This document shows positions 1 through 11,030 of a stretch of DNA of 46,130 nucleotides, piece by piece. The translations under genes were made by a program, and so were the position numbers. Position 1 is the stretch's first letter; each line of letters begins with the position of its first letter. This DNA is from Purshia tridentata (lineage: Eukaryota > Streptophyta > Magnoliopsida > Rosales > Rosaceae): the NCBI GenBank assembly GCA_003254885.1, contig QANT01001201.1, positions 26,946-73,075 of the forward strand, read 5' to 3'. The notes beneath the pieces are model-generated. The model searched no databases and was not told the DNA's origin. It was given only the letters and a program-made list of their open reading frames with translations.

Positions 1-2
1 TA

Positions 3-636
3 GTTCTTCTTCCCCACCCAGAAACCATCATCTCCCCCAAACCTTCTCTCCCCCTCAGCTCCCCCCTCCCTCCTGCAGCTCCTCTTTCTCACCCAACCCA
101 GCCCGTACTTCGGTGCCCCTCACCCTACAATACCCTCTGTGCGGCAGCGCCCCTTCTTTCTCACTCCGACAACCCCCCTGCAGCAATCATACTCCACACC
201 AACCCCTCCCTACTCACTTCGACAACCTCACTGCAAAATCAACAAAAATGGAGAGGTCCCTTTCCAGCCCTATCAAAAGATACCCCACAAGTTTTGTTTT
301 AGTTTTGGTGGAGGGGAAAAGGATAACCTCATTTTTTCATGCACCAAAAAAGTGTTATAGACTCACAAACAGAGACCCCACCCTATTCCTTTGCTTCCAT
401 TTTACGTCTTTCTCTCTCTCTATACCTAGCGTTCCAAATTTGGGCTGGGCTAGGGCTGAGTGGGCTTTTGGTGGAGACATGAGACTAGATCTTAGTGGGG
501 CATGGTTGAGGGTAGAGGTGGGGAAAGAGGCGAGGGGCCCCGAGGTAGGGGGCTGGGTTGGGTGGGAGAAGGGAGCTACGAGGGGAGGGGGTTTAGGGGA
601 GAGGTTACCAGCTACTGCTAGGTGGGGAAGAAGAAC
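3..636. repeat. Large imperfect inverted repeat, foldback or long-TIR element (left edge cut)
   Basis: A C-rich arm (about 3-125) is mirrored by a G-rich arm (about 528-636). The outermost 16 bases, 3-18, are an exact reverse complement of 621-636. Further blocks agree after small gaps, for example the CACCCAACCCAGCCC stretch near 98-112 against the complementary block near 545-560. About 400 bp separate the arms. Base composition changes sharply to T-rich just after 636, as at an element end. This suggests a foldback or long-terminal-inverted-repeat transposon without coding capacity. A target-site duplication cannot be tested because only two bases precede the left arm. Open frames across it reflect skewed composition and resemble no protein. 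Confidence 0.6.
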
Positions 637-1168
637 AAGGAAAAATAAAAGATTTTTTTATTTTTTATTTTTGTTTTAAGTTTTTATTTATTTATTGCAA
701 ATGGATGAAAAAGAAAAAAAAAATTGTGGGTTGTGTGTGATTTTTTATTGATTTGTATTAATTTTTTTTATGATATCGTGTTGAGTTTTTTGATGATTTT
801 GTATTGATTTTTGGTTTGATGATTTTTTTAATTATTTTTTATAATTGATTTTTTGGGTTTTTTTTAATTATTAATTTTTTGACAAAAAGATGAAATTGTC
901 CCTAAAATTAACAGAGAAGTTAATAGATTTAACGGTAGATCCTTAATTGAAACAAATAGATAAATATAATTTTTAATTAGAATAATTTGAAATTCACAAA
1001 CTCAATTGCAAAACATGGTATATTTATAGTCCTTTTACTAAAATTTTCTCTTAAAAAAACACCCTATTTACACTCACTTTTTGGGGCCAAATTTGCTACA
1101 CTTGATATGTTTCTTTAATATGACACGAGAACAAAAAAAAAGAAATGTTTTCTTTAATGAATAAGGTT
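637..1168. other. AT-rich intergenic stretch
   Basis: T-rich low-complexity DNA with many short T runs, no recognisable gene and no clear repeat family. It grades into the promoter of the RING gene after about 1100. Confidence 0.5.
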
Positions 1169-1196
1169 ACGTGTCCGTTGGTACTATTCCACGTCA
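1169..1196 (+). promoter_or_regulatory. Paired bZIP sites: ABRE-like ACGTGTC and UPRE-like CCACGTCA
   Basis: ACGTGTC lies at 1169-1175 and CCACGTCA at 1189-1196; the latter is the reverse complement of TGACGTGG, the unfolded-protein-response element bound by ER-stress bZIPs such as bZIP60/bZIP28. They sit just upstream of heat-shock elements and about 100-125 bp before a TATA box. Function is inferred from motif and position only. Confidence 0.45.
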
Positions 1197-1213
1197 CCGT
1201 AAATCCCAAAACA

Positions 1214-1258
1214 TTCGAGATATTTCCACACAAAATTCCAGATCCTTCCACAACCTTC
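1214..1258 (+). promoter_or_regulatory. Two heat-shock elements in the RING gene promoter
   Basis: The HSF consensus is TTCnnGAAnnTTC. Positions 1214-1226 read TTC-GA-GAT-AT-TTC and 1236-1248 read TTC-CA-GAT-CC-TTC; each matches 8 of 9 fixed bases with the same GAT for GAA change. The second continues in phase with CAA at 1251-1253 and TTC at 1256-1258, giving five repeated units. The cluster ends 35 bp before the TATA box, a usual place for functional HSEs. Confidence 0.6.
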
Positions 1259-1293
1259 TTTCCTTGATGAAGTGGGAGCACACCTCCTTCTCT

Positions 1294-1297
1294 TATA
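1294..1297 (+). promoter_or_regulatory. Probable TATA box of the RING gene
   Basis: CTTATACC, 115 bp before the ATG, is followed by a C-rich stretch typical of plant start regions. It would put transcription start near 1325 and give a 5' UTR of about 85 nt. Confidence 0.45.
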
Positions 1298-1411
1298 CCC
1301 TCTCCAACCCCAATCCACCTCTGTTCTCGTGATTCTTTAGCTTCCCAAATCTCTCCAACGACTCTCTCTCAAAAAAGTTAGCGTCTTTGTTTTTAATTCG
1401 AGAGAAGGTTC

Positions 1412-2038
1412 ATGGCTTCTGAAGCTGAGGCTGCTGAGTTTTTAGCTTTCTTTGATAGGCTAATGATGGACAGAGACTCATCTGTGCTCATCCCCTTCTT
1501 CTTGGGCTTGGCAGCAACCATCACCCCAAGAACAGACGCAGATCAAGAAGACCAAGATCAAGAAAACCCAGACCAAGAAAACCCTGAGAGACAAACCCCA
1601 CTTGATCACAGAACCATTTTCATCAACCCCTTTACCCGAACAATGGTGGTAATTGAAGGTGGGTCGAGCTTGGATTCTATGCTGAGCGATATGGGTAACA
1701 AGGGTGGTCAGCCACCGGCCTCGAAGGCCTCCATAGAGGCCATGCCGTGTGTGAAGATTGGTGAAGGGGACAGTGGTTGTGATTGTGTGATTTGCTTGGA
1801 GAAGTTTGAGGTTGATGGGGTGGCCAAAGAGATGCCTTGCAAGCACAGGTTTCATGGAGATTGTATAGAGAAGTGGTTGGGGATTCATGGGTCTTGCCCT
1901 GTTTGCCGGTACAAGATGCCTGTTGATGAAGAAGGGTTGAGCAAGAAGAGTGATAACGAGGGCGCAGAGAGGGCGGTTGACGGAGAGATTGGTGTCAGCT
2001 TCTTTGTCAACAATAATAGGAGAACAAGTGAAGATTGA
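1412..2038 (+). CDS. MPSR1: RING-H2 E3 ubiquitin ligase, MPSR1-type
   Basis: Single-exon gene of 208 residues. A RING-H2 finger near the C terminus has the exact spacing C125-x2-C128-x14-C143-x-H145-x2-H148-x2-C151-x10-C162-x2-C165, with the conserved Trp155 that contacts the E2. The N-terminal third is hydrophobic to about residue 37, then has an acidic Asp/Gln/Glu/Pro repeat at 42-60. Such proteins transfer ubiquitin from an E2 to substrates; the Arabidopsis namesake (At1g26800, from memory) is a cytoplasmic quality-control ligase acting on misfolded proteins. The start follows a short 5' UTR and has G at +4 (ATGGC). Heat-shock elements and a UPRE-like site upstream fit a protein-damage role. 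It is convergent with the GMC gene, the stops lying about 480 bp apart. The RING ligase call is very secure; MPSR1 identity is likely, supported by gene order. Confidence 0.9.
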   Translation: MASEAEAAEFLAFFDRLMMDRDSSVLIPFFLGLAATITPRTDADQEDQDQENPDQENPERQTPLDHRTIFINPFTRTMVVIEGGSSLDSMLSDMGNKGGQPPASKASIEAMPCVKIGEGDSGCDCVICLEKFEVDGVAKEMPCKHRFHGDCIEKWLGIHGSCPVCRYKMPVDEEGLSKKSDNEGAERAVDGEIGVSFFVNNNRRTSED

Positions 2039-2514
2039 GATCGAACTACTTCAGCTGCTTCTAATGCCAATGATTTTTTCACAAGCCCAACACCAGCTGA
2101 TCATGATGTGCAGAGTTAGGAAAATAAAAATGGAATTTTTTTTGTTGATAAATTTGTGGGAAGCAATTTAAATTTGTTTTTTTTTTAGCAAATTGTAGGA
2201 AGGAATTTGTACAGAGTGCTTCAAGTTTTATTTGGAGTTATAGAACTTTATTTTTTTCCCATTATCTTTTTGCCTTGTTTTTCAATTTTCATTTATTATC
2301 ATTTTGAATTGATATATATAAACTAGGATTTTTTTTATCTATGTGCTATGCCTATGCAAGACTTGAAATGTGGGAATGATAATATTTTTCCCCTTTTCTG
2401 TTTGAAGAAAGAAAACTTTGCATTACATAGGTTGTTGTTTAGTTTGAAACTCAATCCAAAAACTGAAAACTTTTTATTTAGTTACATGTACATAGTAATT
2501 GGCTAATACAAGCC
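2039..2514. other. Convergent intergenic region, two 3' UTRs
   Basis: Lies between the RING stop and the stop of the oppositely oriented GMC gene. It is T-rich and should hold both 3' UTRs and polyadenylation sites. No other gene is seen. Confidence 0.5.
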
Positions 2515-4294
2515 TCATGGGTTTTGTTGGGTGTCACTGTTAGAGGCAGAAGCATCTTTTCTCTCTTCAAGAATCTTGATCCCTTGGTACCTTCCAAGCA
2601 TTAGCAAAGTGGCCATTGGATTTGTGCCTGGTGATTCCAGGAATGTTGACCCATCAACTACTCTCAATCCCTTTACACCATATACCCTATAATCCTTGTC
2701 AACCACTGATCCCATAGTGCAGCCACCATGATAGTGGTAGAAAGTCCTCACATTCTTCTTGCAGAGTCTTCTTAGCTCATCTTCCGTAGACATCAAACTA
2801 TTTTTGTGTTCCATCCCCAGGAAGAAAGCAATTGATTCAGACCTTACAACTCGCTCAAGCAACTGACCCAGCTTTACACATTCTGCCCAATCTTTTTCCT
2901 TTGCTAGATAGTTGAATGTCACTGATGGGTTTTCCCTGGGGTCTGTGCTGTTCAATTCAAGCACTCCTACTGATTCTGGAAAGGCAAGTTTGGCAGCAAT
3001 TGGCATTACTGTTTTATTGAAGCTAATAGGTAAAATCCCTGCCTCAATTATGATTTTGAAGTCATCTGCTATACCAACTACTTTGGGAGGCTCTGGAGGA
3101 AATTTGTTTGGCTTAGAGTCAGCTAAGAGTGCAATACCAGGATTGTCTTTCATTCCTTTTCCAACCCCCTTTAAGTCCACTTCTAGTTGGATATGGAAGT
3201 TCTTTAGGTGTTTATGAGGGCCAATGCCGCTTAATAACAAAATCTGAGGGCTGCCTAAAGCCCCTGCTGCAAGAATCACATCACCCCATGAACTTGAGTT
3301 CTCTGGCTGGTTGAGGTGAGCTTCATAAGCTTGGCTGGAACTACCATTGCTCTTGATGAATGTTACACCTCTAGCTATTGTCTCATTTGTCACACCTGCA
3401 AAACCATTTACAAATTCAACCATAAAAGATTTATCAGTTTAATTACAAGTGGTTTTAGCAGTTTCATGCTGACCTTTTTTGTGAAAGATAACATTCTGTA
3501 CAGTTGCATTCAAAAGAACTATGATATTGCTTGGATTCCCTTCCTCTAGAAGATCAGCTGAGGTGTGTCTCCTTCCACATTCATCAAACAAACTCCCGCC
3601 AATTTTAGTTCCTTCAATATGCTCCAAACTAAAACCATTATATGGGAAAATTCCTGATTCAAGAAAGCTAAATTCAACAGCATACTGCCATGGGGTCAAA
3701 TCAGGTTTAAAGACAATTCTAGATTCCACCCATTTATAAGCATCCATTGCCAGCTCCTTATCCCACCCAACCTTTTTGACAAAATCCTCACTTGCTCTAC
3801 TGTAAAACCCACCATTTATAGCGGATGACCCACCTAGAACTCTTCCTCTGAGGCTGCTCACACCATCTTTGGAGATAAAGCTTTGTGCAATTGATGTATA
3901 TTCATCAGTTTGGAGCAATGAGAACCCATAGTACTTTGTATCCAATACCAAGGGATTCCCATATGGCGAGCCTCCTCGCTCCACCAAAAGCACTGAGAAC
4001 TTCTCAGACAGGGTTGCAGCTAAGGGGCAGCCGGCAGTGCCTCCTCCAACCACAATGTAATCGAAGGACTTGCCCGAGACTTCGTTGACATCTGAAGTAA
4101 TATGGGGGAGTGTTTTTCCTACAATTAGGAAAGAAGGATATATATCAACGATGAACGTTAATCAAGCTTCAAGCTTTTAAATATAGCTAAAAGTAAACAG
4201 GGATTAGTGGCATACCTTGAACTTGAAGCCGTGAAGAACATAAAGCCAAGTCTACAAATAGGAGGAACAGATGCAATGAAAAACCCATTACCAT
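2515..4294 (-). CDS. GMC oxidoreductase, (R)-mandelonitrile lyase-like / HOTHEAD-like
   Basis: Three exons: 4294-4216, 4118-3474 and 3395-2515, all GT-AG, joining in frame to 534 residues. Residues 1-20 form a signal peptide (hydrophobic core LHLFLLFVDLALC), so the protein is probably secreted. The FAD-binding dinucleotide fold shows G51-G52-G53-x2-G56 followed by the LLVERGG strand end, then the GMC signature RGRVLGGSSAINGG. Near the C terminus HGGCTMG carries the conserved active-site His464; the partner position is Asn500 in SPGTNPMA. The family includes hydroxynitrile lyases, which split (R)-mandelonitrile to benzaldehyde and cyanide, and HOTHEAD-type enzymes. From memory, true Prunus lyases have His-Pro where this has Asn-Pro, so it may be an oxidoreductase or carry another activity. 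ATG 4294 is first; an in-frame ATG at 4288 is also possible. A TATA-like TTATAAGG lies about 40 bp upstream of the ATG. Confidence 0.88.
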
Positions 4295-5014
4295 ATATAG
4301 TTAGTAGAAGCTCCACACCTTGTGCTTCCTTATAACTGAATTAAGGTGAAAAAGCCGGCATAATTTGTTGACATGTACGTGGGGTATATAATTATGCAGT
4401 TTCTCAGTGCTAGTTGCATAAAATTGATTTGAGTTCCTAAGCAATCATTAGCCAACATGCGCATGGCTTAGATAGTAATTCATACCTTTTGTAGTTGGAC
4501 GCCTAATAATTTTGTTTGCATAGAACATATAGTAAAAATTGAACCTAGCATACCCTGCCTGATTGTCCCTTGACAAATATTGTAAAAAGTATTTCAAGAG
4601 AATACTTGGAATGCTTCGGTATTAAGTTGACACATTGATTGACATGATTGTATCAAGTCATGCGACAAGAAGCAATGAAGTGGGTATGCAAAACATTCTC
4701 TACAGGACTTTCTGAGTGGCTTATGACCCAATAAGCGAGTTTTTTAAGTTTAATTGTGGAACTTGCACGATCATAAGCATTAAGCAGTTTCCAGGTTGGC
4801 ATTCAAACACGTGTTCATGTACACACGTGAGAGAGAGAGAGAGAGTTGTATCCACACAATATATTATACCTTCTTTTGATATGAATATACTTTCAAAAGT
4901 CCTTGGGAGGTCCATACATATAACAATGTACACATTATAGACAAAGGATTAGCTCTAGGAATTTAGTTTGCTCCAATACAGTTTATATATAATCAAAACC
5001 CAGATGGTTTCAAA
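4295..5014. other. Promoter region of the GMC gene with paired G-boxes and GA repeat
   Basis: This is the upstream region of the GMC gene and also the 3' flank of the MYB-CC gene. Two CACGTG G-boxes lie at 4808-4813 and 4824-4829, beside a short (GA)n run at 4829-4846. G-boxes are bound by bHLH and bZIP factors. They lie about 515-535 bp before the GMC start codon. No coding region is seen. Confidence 0.45.
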
Positions 5015-6485
5015 CTAGGAATATTTGTTCAAGTCTATTGCTTTTGGACCTGAATCAATGTCATTCTGATATTGGCTATTCAGATCAATTGTGACCATTA
5101 ATCCAGACTTTCTCAGATGGTTGCCACTTGTGTCTCTTTGTGTTGGTGATCTTTTAGCAAGTGGTTGCTCAACAATGATACCATCAGAAATGGCACTGCT
5201 ACTTCTCTTCCTCCCACTAGCATGATTGCTTGTAACATTATTCCATGGCTTATCTTCTGGGTAGATGTCCATTAATGGTAGTTCCAGACAGGCTGCATCA
5301 GACTTTCCAGGGTCACCATCCTCATGCATTGGTTGCTTCTCTTCCTTCCTCCCTGAACTTTCAGAAGATGTCAGGGAACTTTCCATGGAACAAATGGTGC
5401 CTCTCACTTGTTTCCTTTCCATGTCTTTTAGGCTTGAAGTTACTGTTTCTGTTAACTCTGAGAACGAAGAACTGGGGCACCCATTGCTAACCATTGAGAC
5501 TAACTGAGAGAGTTCAGCCTTTGCAAGTTCTACTCCCACTGAAGAAGAACTATACCCAGAAAGAGTTTCCTGTGCTTTCTTTAAAACCGACTGTAAATAC
5601 TTCCCTTGAGCTTCAATTCGTAGCTGAAGATGTCTCTGCACCTGAAAACAAAACCCTGGGTTTATTGGCATGTATTGTACATAAACTGTTTATGAATTGA
5701 GGATGGTATTGGTATATGGTTTTAATTTTACCTCTATTTGCTCATGAAGTTTCCTCTGCACTTCCATTTGCAATTGGAGAGACTGTGCTATCTGCAAGCT
5801 TCTGATAAACATAACAGTTAATCAATAGGAGCTCTTTGTGTTGTCATTTCCATCTAAATTCATCAAAGATATGGGATCTATTTCTAGCTATATTACTCAT
5901 TAATCTGACTGTGAGTTCCATCACTGATATCTGCACTGAAATGCACATCACTGCTCTGAATCTCTTTGTAATCTGCATCAAGGAAGACAACATTAAGATT
6001 TCATAAAGATGATGATCATTCATAGATTTTATAATATAATGCACTGGAGTCACCTTCTTCCTTACTGTCAGTGCAGTTATCTGACTGTTGGCTTTTCCCT
6101 AGCCTGTATTTCTGCACAAGAAACAAAATGGCCGGTTTCACACTTATGTTTTTCAATTATGGTCTGGAAAAAAGATTACATATACTCAAAAGAGAAAAAT
6201 GCCTGCAAATGGCTCTTTAGGTGGTACAAAGTGAGACCATGGATTCCCATCACCCTCATCAGACCCTTTGGTGTGGCCTCTGCCCATATATGAAACATAG
6301 ACATTAGAACTTTGTATTGATAATAAAAGGATTTGAAGGACAATATCATTAAGCTTAAATACTCAACTGTCTGCCCCTCCAAGCTGATTGACTGCTTCAA
6401 CAAATCTTTGATGAAGTTCTGGAGTCCATTTTAGCCTAGGCTTTGCATCAGTGGACAAAACCAAATTCATATTCTGATTTTGCAT
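5015..6485 (-). CDS. PHL8: MYB-CC (PHR1-LIKE, PHL8-type) transcription factor
   Basis: Six exons: 6485-6368, 6279-6203, 6111-6054, 5972-5897, 5801-5732 and 5641-5015, joining in frame to 341 residues. The single MYB/GARP DNA-binding repeat spans about residues 15-69 (KPRLKWTPELHQRF ... LTLYHLKSHLQKYRL). A MYB-CC coiled coil follows at about 111-155 (LHEQIEVQRHLQLRIEAQ), used for dimerisation. The Ser-rich tail ends in two IDLN motifs (318-321 and 335-338) resembling DLN-type EAR repression motifs. Intron 2 starts with GC (6202-6201): only this splice restores the invariant HLQ-KYRL junction. PHR-type factors bind P1BS-like sites and many control phosphate responses; PHL8 itself is poorly characterised. 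An acceptor-like TCTGCAG ends 3 bp before the ATG, so a 5' UTR intron is possible. Confidence 0.88.
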
Positions 6486-9400
6486 ATTCTGCAGACCCAG
6501 TTTTGGATTGTGGATGAGAAACAGATAGCAGACTGAAACATAAATATTGGTTTCTACCCCAAAAAGCTTTGGTTCAATTTGTGGCAGCTATAGATAGCTC
6601 TTTATAATCTGGAGTAGTTGGCCTGTCCTATGTTCTCACTCCATATCTGGAAACATAAGTGGGGTTATGTTGGGGGAATATATGCCATGAGCTGTAGTTC
6701 CTCCTTTCTTCCATCTCTCATTTCATACCAACTTTTCTTTTCTAAATTTTATTTCTTTCTTCTTTGACTTGAAAGAGGTGGAGGAGAATCTCTGATGCAG
6801 CAAAAACAGAGAAAGCAACACAGTTAAATTTGAGTCTTAAAAGGAGAGAAAAGAGGAAAAGTGTATGGTTTGTTTTATCTTGCTGTTTTCCCACACCCCC
6901 TCTCTCTCTCTGTGCTTGATTCCCAGATGAATAAGAAGCCCCACCATGATGAATAATGGGTGCAACTTTCCTAATAGTGTGTGAAGCAATGTAGGAAAAA
7001 AAATAATAATGAGTTGATGGGAACGTCATAATGAATATTTCTTTTGGTGACTGAAAGGGAAATGGGTCTCCTTTTTTTTATTTTATATAATTTATTTTTC
7101 TGAGGAGGGTGTGGTGTGATTGGCAGATTCCTTTTGTTCTTTGTATGGATGGAGGAATCAAAGAATCTAACCTTAGATTTTAGGACCCAAAACTATAACC
7201 CATTTCTCTTGTAAAGAAGTATTCCAGAAAAAGTGGACCAAATCAGCAATTTTATTGAAATCAGTATATATTTTAACTTCCTATATAATCCATCTACATA
7301 CTGCATACATTACTTAGTTTTCTGGAAATTAATTTAAAAGAAGTCACGTATTAGTAAGATTTATCCAAATACAGGGGAGGGGAATCTAGGTGTTGAGTTT
7401 CTTGGCTTAATATAGGGCACTAAATGCCAGAAGAGGTTACATCAATCAATTGTTCCTGCCCTGGATTTATCAGAGACAGCCTATCAAGTATGATTGCATT
7501 ATACTCATTAGAGTCATTACCCTTTCTTGTTTTCCTTTTCCAAATATATAATTCTGTCTATTGATTATGCTCAACGAAAAACCTTGAAATGAATGACTAC
7601 ACTCAAGTAAATAAAAAATATAATCAAAATTTGCTAATCTCTCCTATGATATGTTAATGTTACTAACAAGATAAAGCTTTTCCAGCATGCTATGGCTGTT
7701 CTGATACCAAGCAACACACTCAACTCTCTCTTTTCTCTCTCTGATAAATGCCAACACAAAGTGAAATGACATAAAGGGTAATCAACAGGGCTCACTCTGC
7801 ATAAAAGTCCCATAAAGAAATATATTCCAAAGGGATTGTTAGCTTTAATTCTGTAATCCATATCCAAACTCAACAGAATAAAAGAAATTTTCACCCAAAA
7901 GAAAATAAGAAAAGAAAAGGAAGCCACAATGGCCAACAAGAAATCGTAAAAGTCAATTGTATCAGATTGATCTTCAGATTTCTTGGGTTGTGGTCAAGAG
8001 TTTGATCACTGGAATCAAAATCCAATGATTGATCTTCTTAAGGCTTGCCATCTCAGTGCTACACATTCAGTTGGTCTGCTGCATTGATAAACAATGTCCC
8101 AGGATTTCAAAGGTGATCAACATCATCAACTTAAGATACTAATTTATTGTTAAAACAGTATAAAAGAGAGAGGGACTGCATTAATCTAATGAACAAACTA
8201 GAGGATGCATATGGTGTCGTTAAGATTGTTTAAGCATTTGATGCTGATACCAAAAATTCCTAACAGTTGACTTAACACATAAAATTACTGTTAGTTGGAT
8301 ACTTGGATATAAGACATTGACATGGGAAAAACGAATTCACTAATCGGGTAGTTACCGTCATAATTCCTTCAGCTAAAATGGTTCAATTGAAAGATTGCAC
8401 TGGTGGACCCAACAAGTGGTGGTCTAGTTTCACAGCAGTGAGGGGTTCTTCCCGAGTAAGCATTTTCTTCTTCTGTGTTGAACTATTATCCCTAGTGGCA
8501 AGCTCATAGTTCACATTCAAAGAAAGGAATATAATTATTGACAGGTTCTTATGGTATGTGGCCCGAATGTTTGAAAAACAAGAAAAGAGGAAGAGTTATT
8601 GAAGTACCTTTCTCTTTAACCACCTGCTGTACTTGAAGCTCCTTTCTTGCTTTAATATATTCCATAACAGGTAAAGGAGATTCTAGGATGATGCCTAATG
8701 GCCCCCGGTATTTTTAGGTAGTAGGAGAAGGTCCAGTGAATCAAAAAGTCATATAAACAAAGGTGCCTCATCAATTATTATTCTTCAAGGGACCCATTAG
8801 TGGAGATCTCACATTAAAGAAGCATGGATAGAAGATGAGAAGAATATGGCCTCAGGAATCAAGAAAAGAGAAACAAAAGGAACCTGTCAAAATCCCACCA
8901 AAGAATATCAAAATTAATTGTTGCAATATTATGTCCATCACAGTCATCACCTACTGAAAATGACGTGAGCAATATGTCACTAATCAATTTCTTTTAAACC
9001 CAAGTATAAGTTCATGGGCTTCATCAGAAAGAACAGAATAAGAGGAAACCATTGATACATATGATGGTTTAAATACTTTTCTTGCACATCATATTTAAAC
9101 AGTTAGAGTGGAATGCAGAAGGAACACCCCCTCTCCAAAAGGAAAGAACACTTACATTAATTATGCGGGCATGTGCACAAAGTACCTTCATACCCATTGC
9201 ATCTGGTGTCAATGTCCTTGTGCACAAAGCATTCTTGAGAAGGTTAATTACTGTCTTATTTTCTTTCTTTAGTTGGGGGAATACAGTGCTTTTAGGGTAC
9301 ATGTCCTTGTCCTTACATGATTGTACATGAACAAATAATCAGATGAACAAAAATACAAACAAAAAATGGACTTCTTTTTGCCAGATGCATAAGAGGGCTA

Positions 9401-11030
9401 CAGCCACTATACCTCCTTTTATGGTATTGGATAAAAAATTTTCCTTTCTTTTCTTTGGCCTAGTATTGAATGCAAAAACATATTTCCCATAGTTTGTTAC
9501 AATCTCAAAAATGAATTTATATACTGCAATGGAGCCATTATGAACAGATTGAACAGCAGCGAATTCAGCCACATATGCATTGATAAACAAAGTGTCAGGC
9601 TCTCAATTGCAAAGGAACCTTTAATGAATAGTCTCTCTTCTGAAACATACAAAATGGAATGGCTCACCAGATATCAAACTTTGATATTTAAACAGTAATA
9701 TATAGTGTTAAGAATAATGAAGAATGGAACTGTTTGTATGTATTGCTTATCGAGGAACATATCTGGAGAGCTGACAAGCCAATTTTCAAAATTATCAACT
9801 TGATAACTTTTGGTCAATATAAATTTTCGTTATCGTCTACATAGGTATGCTTGGATGATAATGCAAACATTAGGTTTATCTTACACCTAATCATGTAGAA
9901 AGCTATGCATACATATGCACGGGTCTAGCAAGCGCATGTTTAATTAGTATAAGATATATCAAGACAATACTCACACTTGCTGAAATAACTAGTAAGTGGT
10001 GTCCATTTCTAGAATCTGTATGAGACACAACATCTTGACCCCACAATTTGACTGAGACAAAACACAATGATGAAGAATATTCCCTCAAATAATTCAGGCA
10101 AGACTAAGTTAGTCCCAACAAAATGATCCAATTGATGCAATATTACAACTTGGTTGGCATGAGCGAACCAAGGAATAGCTGCATGGCACAGTTCACACGG
10201 AGAGAGAAGGCCCTGGGTAATTGAATAGCAGTTCTTAAGAAAACATATAGGGTAAAACTAATTTCTACTTGATTCACTAAGAGTTTTTTTTTTTCCCCAT
10301 TTTGGAACAAATAATAATAAAAATATTACTATAATGATTGTTGCTGTTGTTGTTATTGTTAGTATTACTCTTATCATAAGTACTAGTATTATTGTTGTTG
10401 TTGTTGTTGTTCCTATTTTTCTCATTGTTGATATGGTTATTGCCTTACTGTTAATATTATTATTATTAGATACAGTGGGGTATTTAAGAATTGTTTCCTA
10501 CAAGAAAGATATGCTACATATGGGATATCATCAAATTCTACACATACACAGAGAACACATCTCAGCCACCTATATCTGGGAAAGTCCAAAGAACAAGTTC
10601 TAAGACCCTAATACTCAGCTAGATTTCATAACAATCTTAAAAATTATTTATATCTAAGAATTATCTGGATTAGGAATGGTTTCCACAGGATTTAGCCATG
10701 ACAATCAATCACCTAGTCCATTTCAACACTTGAACAAATAACCATAGGCTCCACTGAGCCTCCGAAACCAGATTATAACAACCAATATAACTCCAATATG
10801 AAGTCAAAAGGCTCACAAGATCATGTTGTCAAAACTCTACCACTATAGCTAAACTGGCTCATTTTGGCAAACATACTCAACTGCATTGGTGATGCCACGA
10901 CATCAAGTTCTCCAAAGTTTCTGAGACTGCATAGATAAGGTATGCTTACACAAGTCAAGAAACTCAAGAGAAGAACAGAGGGTGTAAATGAGCAACATTA
11001 GTGACCAGGAAGAAGATGGGCATACACAAA
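6486..11030. other. Long intergenic region, no supported gene
   Basis: About 4.5 kb. The part next to 6486 must hold the promoter and 5' UTR of the MYB-CC gene. A cryptic GTT/ATT trinucleotide repeat lies at about 10334-10470 and yields a meaningless hydrophobic open frame. No frame resembles a known domain, and no RNA gene was recognised. Unannotated non-coding transcripts cannot be excluded. Confidence 0.5.

Noticed and set aside
113-679. A 188-codon open frame
   Set aside because: It runs through both arms of the inverted repeat, has biased Pro/Ser then Gly/Arg composition and no domain.
7826-7842. Partial match to miR393 (TCCAAAGGGAT)
   Set aside because: Only the first 11 or so bases agree and no star strand was found.
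10334-10603. 89-codon hydrophobic open frame
   Set aside because: It is the translation of an imperfect GTT/ATT repeat.
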